This document shows, one piece after another, positions 56,469 to 64,000 of a DNA stretch of 64,000 nt (the first letter of the stretch is position 1; each line of letters starts with the position of its first letter). Under the pieces are notes generated by a model, which had not been told where the DNA came from, searched no databases, and was given only the letters and a program-made list of their open reading frames with translations. Both the position numbers and the translations under genes were made by a program. This stretch comes from Candidatus Obscuribacterales bacterium (GTDB lineage Bacteria; Cyanobacteriota; Vampirovibrionia; Obscuribacterales; Obscuribacteraceae): the NCBI GenBank assembly GCA_019750335.1, contig JAIEOQ010000004.1, forward strand, positions 372,001-436,000, in the 5' to 3' direction.

Positions 56469-56720
56469 ATGTCTATCAATAACAAACAAAGCCAAGTTGC
56501 CTCGGGTAATTCGAAGACTGAGCCAGTGATATTGCTAACACGCAAGGAAGCCGCAGCTTACCTTGGAATAGCGGAGCAGACTTTAGCTGTATGGAAATGC
56601 ACTGGCCGTTATTATTTGCCTTGCGCAAAGATAGGACGAATTGTGAGGTACAGAAAGTCCGACCTTGATGGTTTCATTGCAAAGCACATGCAGGGAGTTG
56701 AGCAACCACGATTCTCATAA
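56469..56720 (+). CDS. helix-turn-helix DNA-binding protein (excisionase family)
   Basis: The product of about 83 residues has the HTH_17/MerR-like excisionase pattern: LLTRKEAAAYLGIAEQTLAVWKCTGRYYLPCAKIGRIVRYRKSDLDGFIAKHM. Such proteins bend DNA during excision or act as small repressors. AAGGAA precedes the ATG at 56469. It sits just before the proposed transfer origin and the mobilisation genes. Confidence 0.88.
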   Translation: MSINNKQSQVASGNSKTEPVILLTRKEAAAYLGIAEQTLAVWKCTGRYYLPCAKIGRIVRYRKSDLDGFIAKHMQGVEQPRFS

Positions 56721-56728
56721 TGCATTGT

Positions 56729-56945
56729 GTAGGATAAGTAGCATCGTAAGTAAAGTCATAACGACGGATGTTGTCGGCGCGGAGTGGGCAACGACGCGCA
56801 ATTAACGGACGAGCAAAGCGAGCCCTTACCGGAGGTGAGACTTCACCGGATGGTAAGGCAAGATAAAGAGCATTTCTTCTTATTCTGTATGCCACCATCC
56901 GTGGGTGTTTTAAGAACCGATGGATGGGGCTCGCTTTGCAAATTT
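56729..56945. other. likely transfer origin (oriT) with nested inverted repeats
   Basis: GCAAAGCGAGCCC (56813-56825) pairs exactly with GGGCTCGCTTTGC (56927-56939). Inside lie smaller hairpins: TTACC/GGTAA (826-830 with 852-856 in the last three digits) around GGTGA-GACT-TCACC, and CCATCC/GGATGG. On the minus strand TATCCTAC (56736-56729) is near the nick motif of MOBP-type plasmids. There is no gene in these bases, and the accessory protein and relaxase genes follow at once, as at known oriT loci. A structured RNA is the alternative. Confidence 0.5.
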
Positions 56946-57003
56946 CACTGTAATTAACTGCAAATACAAATAGGTTGCGCGTCTTAAGAAGAGGAGGGCA
57001 AGT

Positions 57004-57429
57004 ATGTCCAAGCAAAACAATGATCTTAAGTCAAAAATAGATACTTATCTTTCAGGTAGTGATCACGAAAAGTTTTTAGCAATATGCAGGCAGAAACGTA
57101 AGACAAGATCGGAGATAGCGCGTGAAGCCATTCGCTGGTATCTCGATTTTGTAGAGCAAGGAAAGGAGCACAAGAATGAAGCCGAGTTAGCAAAGAACAT
57201 CAAAAATATGACTGATAGAATTTGCGGGATGCTTGCCAGACAAGGAGCGCAAACAGGAACGCTATTTGAGCTTGCCTGGCAGAACCATGTCGAGAATAAG
57301 ATGCAGGATCGTTTTGTTGCAGCAGCCAATCAAGTCAAAGCAAGAATGCGTAAGCGGTTAGAAGAAGACGAGAAAGCAGTTGCCGAAAGAATGAGCAAGG
57401 TAATCCAGAATGATGATAGTAAGGCATAG
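57004..57429 (+). CDS. ribbon-helix-helix mobilisation accessory protein (MobC/NikA-like)
   Basis: The 141-residue protein starts with a ribbon-helix-helix pattern (LKSKIDTYLSGSDHEKFLAICRQKRKTRSEIAREAIRWYLD) and continues as a charged helix bundle. In mobilisable plasmids such a protein binds oriT and helps the relaxase. It has an AGAGGAGG ribosome site and overlaps the relaxase gene by 20 bases, so both are translated together. Confidence 0.8.
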   Translation: MSKQNNDLKSKIDTYLSGSDHEKFLAICRQKRKTRSEIAREAIRWYLDFVEQGKEHKNEAELAKNIKNMTDRICGMLARQGAQTGTLFELAWQNHVENKMQDRFVAAANQVKARMRKRLEEDEKAVAERMSKVIQNDDSKA

Positions 57430-58699
57430 CTATATTTCTGTGAAGGCTAGGCGAGCAGGTGGTAGCGGGGGGATTAAAGCAGCAAGATCCCTTGCCGTCG
57501 GTACCGCTCTTAGCCATGTCAAATATATCCAGCATCGTCCAGGCAAAGACCTGGAGCAAGAAGGGCGAGATGTTTTTACTGACATGGATGATTCTGCTGA
57601 TTCAAAAATGCTGCGTCAGCAAATACGTGAATATGAAGGACGCGGAGTAGTTATTCATAAGCTGACGCTTTCGCCTGAAGTAAATCCCAATGATCCAAAG
57701 GGATTCACAAGAGAGGTGATGCACCAGCTCGGGTCGGAGAAAGGTCTTGACCTTGAATGGTGGGCAGTAGCTCATAAGAATACAGATCACCACCATATTC
57801 ATGTGGTTGTGATGCCAAAAGATCGAGAAGGGCGAGCTGTCAGGTTCGATAAAACCGACTATGACCGACTGAAGCAGTATGGAGATAGGTATTTAGAGCG
57901 TACTCAATATTCGGATTGTCGAATGGCGGAGCTAGTAAGACAGGAGAAGAACAGAGAACAACAAAAAGAGCGCCGACAGCAGCTCGAAAGAGAACGGCAA
58001 GAACGAATACAAAAGGGAGAGGAATTGCCATGGTTGCACAAGAAGATCGTTCGAGAGCAGCTTGAGCCATACAAGCAATGGAATAAGGGAAGACAGCCGG
58101 AGCAAGAAGATTCTTTTGAGTATCTTGACAGGCGATATTCAAAAGATGACGGATATGCGCGACTTACTGGTCTAAGAAAGCATCTGCAAGAGAATACTGA
58201 CAAGTCGTTACGGTTACCAAAAGAGCACTATAAGCGTTTAGAGAATTGGATTGAGCAGAAAGACAGAGCACGTTTTGCAGGCGAACTTGATCGGCAGCTT
58301 GCTGGTGCAAAAGATGCTCAGGCAGCCGGAGAGAAAGTGCGCTCCTCTCCGGCTGCAAATCGGTATGTTGCACCTTTGCAGCAAGAAATGATGCGAAATC
58401 CAATTATGGGTTTATTTCTGACCGAAGCTTCAATTGCCGCGGAAATTGTCCGGTCGATACCACTTACGGATCAAAGAGATCGATTGAAAGAGAATCGCGA
58501 TGAACTGGAAGACGCTAAGCGCGGTAGAGAAGCGAAGCAAAGGCAACGGCGTAATTCAGAGCAGAAAGCAGCTGATGAAGAAATCATAGGCACGCTGGAT
58601 GAAGCAATAGATGAGAACAAGAATGTTCGTGAAGATATGCGCAAGCAAAAACAAAAAGAGAAAGACAAACGCGACAGGGATATTGATTTCATGAGGTAG
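57410..58699 (+). CDS. relaxase (MOBP-like)
   Basis: The 429-residue protein has the relaxase three-His motif (HKNTDHHHIHVVVMP, about residues 124-138). An early Tyr lies in RHSYISVKARR or HVKYIQHRP, either of which may be the nicking residue, and the acid-containing region VVIHKLTLSPE follows. After residue 170 it becomes a highly charged coiled-coil-like tail. It should nick at oriT, stay attached to the 5' end and lead the single strand through the coupling protein. No primase or helicase domain is attached. Confidence 0.85.
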   Translation: MMIVRHSYISVKARRAGGSGGIKAARSLAVGTALSHVKYIQHRPGKDLEQEGRDVFTDMDDSADSKMLRQQIREYEGRGVVIHKLTLSPEVNPNDPKGFTREVMHQLGSEKGLDLEWWAVAHKNTDHHHIHVVVMPKDREGRAVRFDKTDYDRLKQYGDRYLERTQYSDCRMAELVRQEKNREQQKERRQQLERERQERIQKGEELPWLHKKIVREQLEPYKQWNKGRQPEQEDSFEYLDRRYSKDDGYARLTGLRKHLQENTDKSLRLPKEHYKRLENWIEQKDRARFAGELDRQLAGAKDAQAAGEKVRSSPAANRYVAPLQQEMMRNPIMGLFLTEASIAAEIVRSIPLTDQRDRLKENRDELEDAKRGREAKQRQRRNSEQKAADEEIIGTLDEAIDENKNVREDMRKQKQKEKDKRDRDIDFMR

Positions 58700-58704
58700 C
58701 AAAT

Positions 58705-60660
58705 ATGCAAGCAATAGCACATGAATTCGGCATTGTAGAGACAATGCCGAAAGATTTACCTGTCTTGGCAGTGAATGTTTTAGATAGGCTTGGCTACATC
58801 GTATCAAGGGCCAGCAAGCAGCTCGATCAAATATTGGCAGTTGAAAGAGTAGATGAGCAAATCGGTAGAGATTGGTGGCGCCATGAATACAGAGTTGTTC
58901 TTAGATGGTCCGAATCGTCAACTGGCAAAATGTTAGTTGAGGTTGAGATCTGTGAGCGTAAAGGCGGTGGTACGGCTGAAGATTGCCGCCGGAGATGCAA
59001 GCAAATAATTCGCATGCTTCAGGATGATGCCAGGCGAGCGCAGCATGTTTCTGTCAGTAAATCAAAATCAGCTGTGCATGGGATGGCGACTTGGGGAGAT
59101 GAGCAGGCTTTACGTGACGTCGGATATATCACCAGCAAGCCGGAGGCGACTCGATTAATTATCGGGAAGACCGAGCAAGACGAATATATTTCGGTGCCGG
59201 AACTTGTGACTAACGCCCATGCCATAGTTTGCGGCAGAACCGGCGTTGGTAAATCCAGAGGCTTCTTTATTCCCAATTTGATTGAGCGCCTTGGTACCAA
59301 CATGGTTGTGACCGAAGCAACCCCTGGATATGAGCCTGGTGAGTTATATTCGTTAACCTCCGGCTGGCGTAAGTTGGCGGGGCATCAAATCTACTCGTTT
59401 AATCCGGCAGATATGACCTCTACTCGTATCAATCCAATTGACCGTGTCAGGTCGGTGTCCGAAACAGAGAAAGCGAGAGAAGCCGAGAAACTTGCCGATC
59501 TTATTATCATGAATGGGGCTTCTGAAGAAGGGCGAGTAGATCCGACATGGGATAGGTCGGAGAAGCAATTATTAGTTTCACTCATACTTCATGCTGCTGC
59601 CGGTGAGCCTGAGATAGGACATATCGGAGCATTAAGGTGGCTTCTGCTTTCAGGAATTAGTCGTGTTCGTCAAGCAATGGCTAAAAGTAATTCCGATCTG
59701 GCGCAGATGGAATTTGAAGGTTGGCTTGGTTCAACATCCGAGAATTTCAGGTTTGGTGTGATTTCCGGTTTAATGACCAAGCTGAATCCGTGGCTGACGG
59801 ATCAATTGGTAGCGCTTACTGAAAAGACTGATGTAGATTTTGACGCTTTGCGGGAGCAACTGTTTACCTTTTACATCGCCGTACCAAGCCGGTCGCGTGA
59901 GAGCAAGCTTATTGGCTCTCTGCTTGTGAATTTCCTCTTGGATTTCTTACTTGATAGCAAATCGACAATGAAATATCCGACAGCGATGTTTCTGGATGAG
60001 TTCACGAATTTTGGCAAGATAGCAAATATCGCCAACGTTCTATCAATTATACGGAAAGCGCGGATAAGTCTTGTGCTTGGGTTCCAGAATTACTTCCAGC
60101 TTGAGCGAATTTACTCACAGAAAGAAGCTCAAATCATCTTTGACCAGCCAGCGACACAGATTTATTTCCGTCAGAAGAACTTTAAGGAAGCCAAAGTTTT
60201 AAGCGAAGCGCTTGGCAGAACGACGATTGAGGAAGTTTCCGTAAGTGATAGCGGCAGGGTCCAAGAGTTTATCCAGGGCAGAGCGCTGGCAACTCCTGAT
60301 GAGCTGATTAACTTAACAGGCAAGGTAATTGTTTTCACCAATGACACCTGGCCGTTGAAGATTCCCCTCTTTCCCCCTGATGCCTATCAACATGCAATGG
60401 AATATCCGCCGCAGGAACGTCGGCTGCATGAAATTACAGAATCCGTCCGTCGGCGCGGGAGAGTGGGCGGTCAAAAGGACTCCGCTCAAGATGCTGCCAC
60501 TAGGTCGGGGACGAGCAGAAATCGCAATGGCAAAGATTGGAGTAGAAAGCAGCGGAATTCAAATACGCGTACTCTTGAGCAAGAGCACGCTAAGAGCCAC
60601 AGCACAAATTCATATCCCCAAGATGAAACACCGGAGGTAGATGACGTATGGCCTTCATAG
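58705..60660 (+). CDS. type IV coupling protein (VirD4/TraG family)
   Basis: The 651-residue protein is a coupling ATPase. Walker A is VCGRTGVGKSRGFFIPNL (about 172-189), followed by VTEATPGYEPGELYSLTSGWR and IYSFNPADMTSTRINPID, with Walker B region AMFLDEFTNFGKI and the TraG-like tail VIVFTNDTWPLKIPLF. The N-terminal membrane anchors of VirD4 are not present; the next gene encodes a membrane protein that may supply them. The last 80 residues are polar and basic. It starts five bases after the relaxase stop. Confidence 0.85.
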   Translation: MQAIAHEFGIVETMPKDLPVLAVNVLDRLGYIVSRASKQLDQILAVERVDEQIGRDWWRHEYRVVLRWSESSTGKMLVEVEICERKGGGTAEDCRRRCKQIIRMLQDDARRAQHVSVSKSKSAVHGMATWGDEQALRDVGYITSKPEATRLIIGKTEQDEYISVPELVTNAHAIVCGRTGVGKSRGFFIPNLIERLGTNMVVTEATPGYEPGELYSLTSGWRKLAGHQIYSFNPADMTSTRINPIDRVRSVSETEKAREAEKLADLIIMNGASEEGRVDPTWDRSEKQLLVSLILHAAAGEPEIGHIGALRWLLLSGISRVRQAMAKSNSDLAQMEFEGWLGSTSENFRFGVISGLMTKLNPWLTDQLVALTEKTDVDFDALREQLFTFYIAVPSRSRESKLIGSLLVNFLLDFLLDSKSTMKYPTAMFLDEFTNFGKIANIANVLSIIRKARISLVLGFQNYFQLERIYSQKEAQIIFDQPATQIYFRQKNFKEAKVLSEALGRTTIEEVSVSDSGRVQEFIQGRALATPDELINLTGKVIVFTNDTWPLKIPLFPPDAYQHAMEYPPQERRLHEITESVRRRGRVGGQKDSAQDAATRSGTSRNRNGKDWSRKQRNSNTRTLEQEHAKSHSTNSYPQDETPEVDDVWPS

Positions 60661-61322
60661 CAATAGTTATTGGAATGCTGGTGTTTATTTTCAGCGCACA
60701 GTTTATCGGCGGAGTAATTTTGCAGGGTAAGGCCGATGGTATCTTCCCTGGATTAGTGCTTGGTATATGGGCTGCCTGGCCGCTCCTGCATTTTGCCAGC
60801 GTGTATAAGCAAAACCTCTTGCACCCGGCGCCAAAAATATACAACGCGCCAGCAAAAGTCGCGTTTGCCAAAATACGCGATATTCTGGCGGAAGCTTCAT
60901 ATAACTATGGCGACAAATGGCGTGTTGTCACCGCTGACACGCAGTCCGGGCGAATTATGGCAAATCTGCGATTTGCTGAAGAAAGTATCGGCTTTGCTTC
61001 TGATTCGCGAAAGGGTTTTCGCACCACAAATGAACGATTGCAGCGGTTTATTGAATTGGCAATTTATGTCAAAGATGCAGGGCGCGGATCAGCAATAATC
61101 CGACTTGATTTTAGTCCAGTGGCCGAAGGCTTTGGCTATGGTGCCTGCGATTCAATCATAGAAGGCATAAGCGGCGCGATTGAATCTGCTCTTGGTTCGG
61201 GCGTATTGGTTGGTAAACCTGCTGACAGCAAATTACCTGCTCCACCGTGGTGGCTATGGGTGCTTACCGCGATGGCGCTATTTGGACTATTAGGTGGCAT
61301 GCTCAAAACGCTATTTAATTGA
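60648..61322 (+). CDS. membrane protein linked to the coupling protein
   Basis: The 224-residue protein has two N-terminal membrane segments (about residues 2-24 and 36-50) and one at the C-terminus (about 199-220), with a cytosolic domain of about 140 residues between them (YNYGDKWRVVTADTQSGRIMANLRF). No family is recognised. Its ATG lies inside the end of the coupling gene, so the two are translated together. It may anchor the membrane-segment-free coupling ATPase. Confidence 0.65.
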   Translation: MAFIAIVIGMLVFIFSAQFIGGVILQGKADGIFPGLVLGIWAAWPLLHFASVYKQNLLHPAPKIYNAPAKVAFAKIRDILAEASYNYGDKWRVVTADTQSGRIMANLRFAEESIGFASDSRKGFRTTNERLQRFIELAIYVKDAGRGSAIIRLDFSPVAEGFGYGACDSIIEGISGAIESALGSGVLVGKPADSKLPAPPWWLWVLTAMALFGLLGGMLKTLFN

Positions 61323-61405
61323 TTGGTTTGCAGATGTATTGCCCCATTCACTACCTGGCAATGTAAAAACCATCGCCACCACCCAGAGCCGTAGTGGAAC
61401 GCACA

Positions 61406-61501
61406 ATAAACTAGAAAGCATCCAGCGCGATAAACTATAATTCGAACAACGTGATAAACTAGAAATCGTCCAGCTTAATAAACTAGAAATACTCCATTGC
61501 C
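61406..61501 (+). repeat. four 24-bp direct repeats before the Fic gene
   Basis: ATAAACTA begins at 61406, 61430, 61454 and 61478, exactly 24 bases apart each time. Three of the four continue GAAA and share a CCA-rich second half. The last unit runs over the TTG start codon. The regular spacing suits cooperative binding of a repressor along one face of the helix. An AbiEi-like domain in the downstream protein may bind here. Confidence 0.85.
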
Positions 61502-63041
61502 AACCCCAGCCGAAAACCTCGCAAAATCACTAGAATCCCTGGAGAAAGCCCAGGCTCAAGGGAAAGTCGCCATCCGTAGCTCCGACCTTCCTCGGGCCGA
61601 TCGCGAACGCCTACTCAAAAACGGCTTCTTAGAAGAGGTAATGAAAGGTTGGTACATTCCGACGAGGCCAGACCAGCCACCAGGCGAAAGTACAGCCTGG
61701 TTCGCGTCATTCTGGGACTTCTCCGCGGATTATCTAAAAAACCGTTTCGAAGATGAGTGGTGCCTTGCCCCGGAGCACTCTTTGTCGTTGCAAGTAGGCA
61801 ATCGGGTTGTTCCGCTCCAGTTAGTTGTCCGTTCACCAAAGGCCAAAAACAACACAACGCCACTCCCTCACCACACCTCGATCTTAGATGTTCAGCTGGC
61901 AATGCCAGCCAAAGAACATATCCAGCAGATAGGCGGACTCAATGTTTTTTCATTGCCGACGGCATTGGCGTTCTGCTCTCCTACGCTTTACCGACAGAAC
62001 CCAACCGATGCACGCGCAGCTCTCTCAGCCATTCCGAATGCTTCGGACGTCTTAAACATACTCCTAGAGGGAGGACACACGGTAGTTGCCGGACGTCTTG
62101 CTGGCGCGTTCCGAAACATTGGAAGATCGGGTATTGCCGACGACATTGTGGACACAATGAAATCCGCTGGATACGATTGCCGGGAAGAAGATCCATTCGC
62201 AGCTCCTGCTCCAATTCTGTTTCAGCGAACAGAGCGAAGTCCGTATGTCAGCCGCATGAAGCTAATGTGGGAGATGATGCGGGAAACCGTGTTAGAGCGC
62301 TTCCCGGCGCCACCCGGCTTACCCAAAGATCGAAACGCGTATTTAAAACAAGTGCAAGACAACTATGTCACAGACGCATACCACTCTCTGTCCATAGAAG
62401 GATACCGAGTCAGCCGTGAATTGATTGAGAAGGTCAGGCAGGGGAATTGGAACCCTGAGGCCGATGAGAAAGATCGTGAACTCAAAAACGCTCTCGCGGC
62501 GAGAGGTTACTGGCAGGCCTATCAGGCCGTTCGACAGAGCCTCACCCTGGTCCTCCGCGGCGAGAATCCCGGAGCCGTGGCCGACGAAGACCATGGCATC
62601 TGGTATCGAGAGCTATTTGCTCCGGGCGTGACCGCCGGTCTGCTCAAACCGGCTGACCTGGCCGGCTACCGAACAGATCAAGTGTTCATACGCCATTCCA
62701 AGCAAGTGCCACCAAGCAAGGATGCTGTCCGAGACTTGATGCCTGCGCTGTTCGATTTGTTGCGCGAAGAGAAAGAGCCGGCAGTCCGAATCGTACTTGG
62801 GCATTTTATGTTCGTGTACATTCATCCTTACATGGACGGCAACGGGCGCACCGGACGCTTCCTAATGAATGTGATGCTAGCCTCGGGTGGCTATCCCTGG
62901 ACAGTGATACCAGTCGAACGGCGCGATCAGTACTTACGCTCCCTTGAGGAAGCGAGCGTCAATCAGAATATAGAGGCTTTCTCGGAGTTGATCTCACTGT
63001 TGGTCACCGCAACCATGGAAGGCAAACCAGAAGCCACTTAG
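61497..63041 (+). CDS. fic: Fic protein with AbiEi-like N-terminal region
   Basis: The 514-residue protein joins two parts. Residues 1 to about 250 start with a winged-helix-like region (AIRSSDLPRADRERLLKNGFLEEV, GWYIPT) that resembles the AbiEi-type antitoxin/regulator family. The C-terminal part is a Fic AMP-transferase-like domain with the motif HPYMDGNGRTGR (about 443-454). SLSIEGY at about 297-303 fits the class II inhibitory helix (S/T)xxxE(G/N) that blocks the active site. The TTG start has no ribosome site and lies in the last 24-bp repeat. It is likely a self-regulated toxin-antitoxin-like unit in one chain. Confidence 0.8.
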   Translation: MPTPAENLAKSLESLEKAQAQGKVAIRSSDLPRADRERLLKNGFLEEVMKGWYIPTRPDQPPGESTAWFASFWDFSADYLKNRFEDEWCLAPEHSLSLQVGNRVVPLQLVVRSPKAKNNTTPLPHHTSILDVQLAMPAKEHIQQIGGLNVFSLPTALAFCSPTLYRQNPTDARAALSAIPNASDVLNILLEGGHTVVAGRLAGAFRNIGRSGIADDIVDTMKSAGYDCREEDPFAAPAPILFQRTERSPYVSRMKLMWEMMRETVLERFPAPPGLPKDRNAYLKQVQDNYVTDAYHSLSIEGYRVSRELIEKVRQGNWNPEADEKDRELKNALAARGYWQAYQAVRQSLTLVLRGENPGAVADEDHGIWYRELFAPGVTAGLLKPADLAGYRTDQVFIRHSKQVPPSKDAVRDLMPALFDLLREEKEPAVRIVLGHFMFVYIHPYMDGNGRTGRFLMNVMLASGGYPWTVIPVERRDQYLRSLEEASVNQNIEAFSELISLLVTATMEGKPEAT

Positions 63042-63086
63042 CATCTCGGCTGTATGAACAAGTTGCGGGCATCAACGCAATTGCCA

Positions 63087-63500
63087 TCATCCGACTGAAA
63101 CCAGTTGCTTAATTTTCGCAATTATCGAAGGAGCGCTTGATTTCAGCTCGTGCTCCCAAACGGTCATCACTCTCCAGCCTTGCCGGCGCAGCCGCCTAGC
63201 ACATTCACGGTCACGCTGAACGTTCCTCTCCAGTTTTTTACGCCAATAGTTGCGTCTGCTTTTAGGTAGCCGGCCGCATTTGAAGCAACCATGCCAGAAA
63301 CATCCATTTACAAAAACAACGAGTTTGGCGTCGTCAAAAACGAAGTCCGGTGTGCCAAGAATTCCTCGAACGCGCAATTGCCATCCCCGTAATCCGGATT
63401 GTATAAGATAAGCCCGCAATCGGCGTTCAGTCGATTTGTTGTTCTTTCCCCCGATGTTGGACATTATTCGGGAGCGCATCTTCGGTGTAACATGATCCAT
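63087..63500 (-). CDS. vsr: Vsr very short patch repair endonuclease
   Basis: The protein of about 137 residues is a Vsr nuclease, which nicks next to T-G mismatches left by deaminated 5-methylcytosine. MDHVTPKMRSRIMSNIGGKN, LRAYL, LGTPDFVF, VVFVNGCFWHGCFKC and the metal/zinc residues are present. The usual Dcm partner is not in view; the next gene is cut by the window end. The ATG at 63500 is preferred, and a GTG at 63518 is also possible. Confidence 0.92.
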   Translation of the reverse strand: MDHVTPKMRSRIMSNIGGKNNKSTERRLRAYLIQSGLRGWQLRVRGILGTPDFVFDDAKLVVFVNGCFWHGCFKCGRLPKSRRNYWRKKLERNVQRDRECARRLRRQGWRVMTVWEHELKSSAPSIIAKIKQLVSVG

Positions 63501-63632
63501 ATAAGAATCGCGACCCACGCAGTTAGAGCTTTTATGGACGCCTCTATTTTGTTATACGTTCAAAACAACAAAAAAGTTCAATCTCAAAATCCTTGCTGTA
63601 GTGCGGAACCGGAATTTCGCACAAGCTGAGAT

Positions 63633-63737
63633 ATGACTGTCCTCGTTGATTGGCAAGCCTTGATCAAAAATCCACACCTGGAACAGCCCGTTAAAACCAA
63701 TATCCTGCAAATCTTCGCAGAACAACCGTCAGATTAA
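63633..63737 (+). CDS. possible 34-residue open frame
   Basis: ATG to TAA encodes MTVLVDWQALIKNPHLEQPV and a short end. The composition is protein-like, but no ribosome site is seen. It may be a remnant of a longer gene. Confidence 0.2.
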   Translation: MTVLVDWQALIKNPHLEQPVKTNILQIFAEQPSD

Positions 63738-64000
63738 TCCGAATGGCGCTCTTTCAGCGTCACTTCGATAGGCTGCTCGCAATGCGGACACTTAAATAGC
63801 CCGATCTCCGCCTGCAATGCTCTCTTATTAAGGACGGTGACTTCACCGTATTTGGTGCGTACAACTTTCATAAGCCTATGACCGCTCTTCCAAAGCTTTA
63901 CCTGAAGCAAAAGATCTTGGTTGTCTTTGACGAGAAAGAGCATGCTGCGACTGGTCTTTCTCTCGCGTCCACGCGGACCGATCACGGTGACCGGCTCCTG
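63734..64000 (-). CDS. incomplete protein with C-terminal zinc knuckle
   Basis: The frame is open to the right edge of the window, so the start is missing. The 88 visible residues are basic, with a LFKCPHCEQPIEV end; only one CxxC pair is seen here. No family is recognised. It reads towards the Vsr gene on the same strand, 233 bases upstream. Confidence 0.55.
   Translation of the reverse strand, partial: QEPVTVIGPRGRERKTSRSMLFLVKDNQDLLLQVKLWKSGHRLMKVVRTKYGEVTVLNKRALQAEIGLFKCPHCEQPIEVTLKERHSD

Noticed and set aside
51622..61322. Prophage
   Set aside because: Despite the T7-type polymerase there is no capsid, tail, terminase, lysis or integrase gene; relaxase and coupling genes point to a mobilisable element.
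61406..61501. CRISPR array
   Set aside because: Units repeat at 24 bases with an eight-base exact core and no repeat-spacer layout; no cas gene is nearby.
61757..62419. 220-residue plus-strand frame inside the Fic gene
   Set aside because: Shadow frame; the overlapping Fic frame has clear motifs along its length.
63399..63629. 76-residue plus-strand frame over the vsr start
   Set aside because: It overlaps the well-supported vsr gene and has no ribosome site or family pattern.

Overview
The window reads as a piece of a bacterial chromosome of moderate GC with a Gram-negative-type envelope: an RND efflux pump with its membrane-fusion partner, a probable lipoprotein and several Sec-exported proteins. 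Lineage is inference only. The carotenoid oxygenase, the SulP-carbonic anhydrase fusion, and a membrane protein that recalls a cyanobacterial/chloroplast family (7.0-8.3 kb) would suit a non-photosynthetic relative of Cyanobacteria, but no marker here proves it.

Bases 1 to about 35.6 kb look like ordinary host chromosome. In order: exported proteins of unknown role, one with a strict seven-residue proline repeat; a DUF2383-like, a phosphoribosyltransferase and a redoxin gene on the minus strand; YchF and a TPR protein; a large spermidine-synthase-like/membrane/Gly-His-rich fusion; a FemAB-type transferase; a carotenoid oxygenase; and a zinc-ribbon/winged-helix protein beside a perfect 60-bp palindrome. 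Next come an ABC-2 exporter operon behind a leader with competing hairpins, a MarR-adaptor-RND operon, a quinone-oxidoreductase-like enzyme, a possible small RNA, a degenerate GGDEF protein, a SulP-STAS-carbonic anhydrase fusion, a YheT-type hydrolase, several very small membrane proteins, and tRNA-Arg(TCT), tRNA-Lys(CTT) and tRNA-Leu(TAG).

At 35.85 kb there is a 3' half of tRNA-Leu(CAA) without its 5' half, probably an attachment-site scar. Everything to its right looks accessory. From 36.4 to 51.2 kb there is a DEAH helicase facing a five-gene operon: SNF2 helicase with DUF3883, DUF1156 DNA methylase, DUF499-type ATPase, a predicted PD-(D/E)XK nuclease and an unknown protein. It resembles DISARM in its first two genes but lacks drmA, drmB and drmC, and is best read as a DISARM-related defence system.

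From 51.6 to 61.3 kb a mobilisation module carries an ECF-type sigma factor, a single-strand DNA-binding protein behind a long branched hairpin element, a small P-loop protein, a T7-type single-subunit RNA polymerase with all catalytic motifs, a HTH protein, a likely oriT, a ribbon-helix-helix accessory protein, a MobP-like relaxase, a VirD4/TraG-type coupling protein and a membrane protein. No phage structural gene and no integrase is visible. The module seems to bring its own transcription tools (sigma plus polymerase). The right end holds a Fic protein with an AbiEi-like front half behind four 24-bp direct repeats, a Vsr endonuclease and an incomplete gene.

Leading candidates for undescribed biology are the T7-type polymerase on a mobilisable element, the ssb-upstream folded element (possibly a single-strand promoter), and the five-gene defence operon with its two unnamed components.
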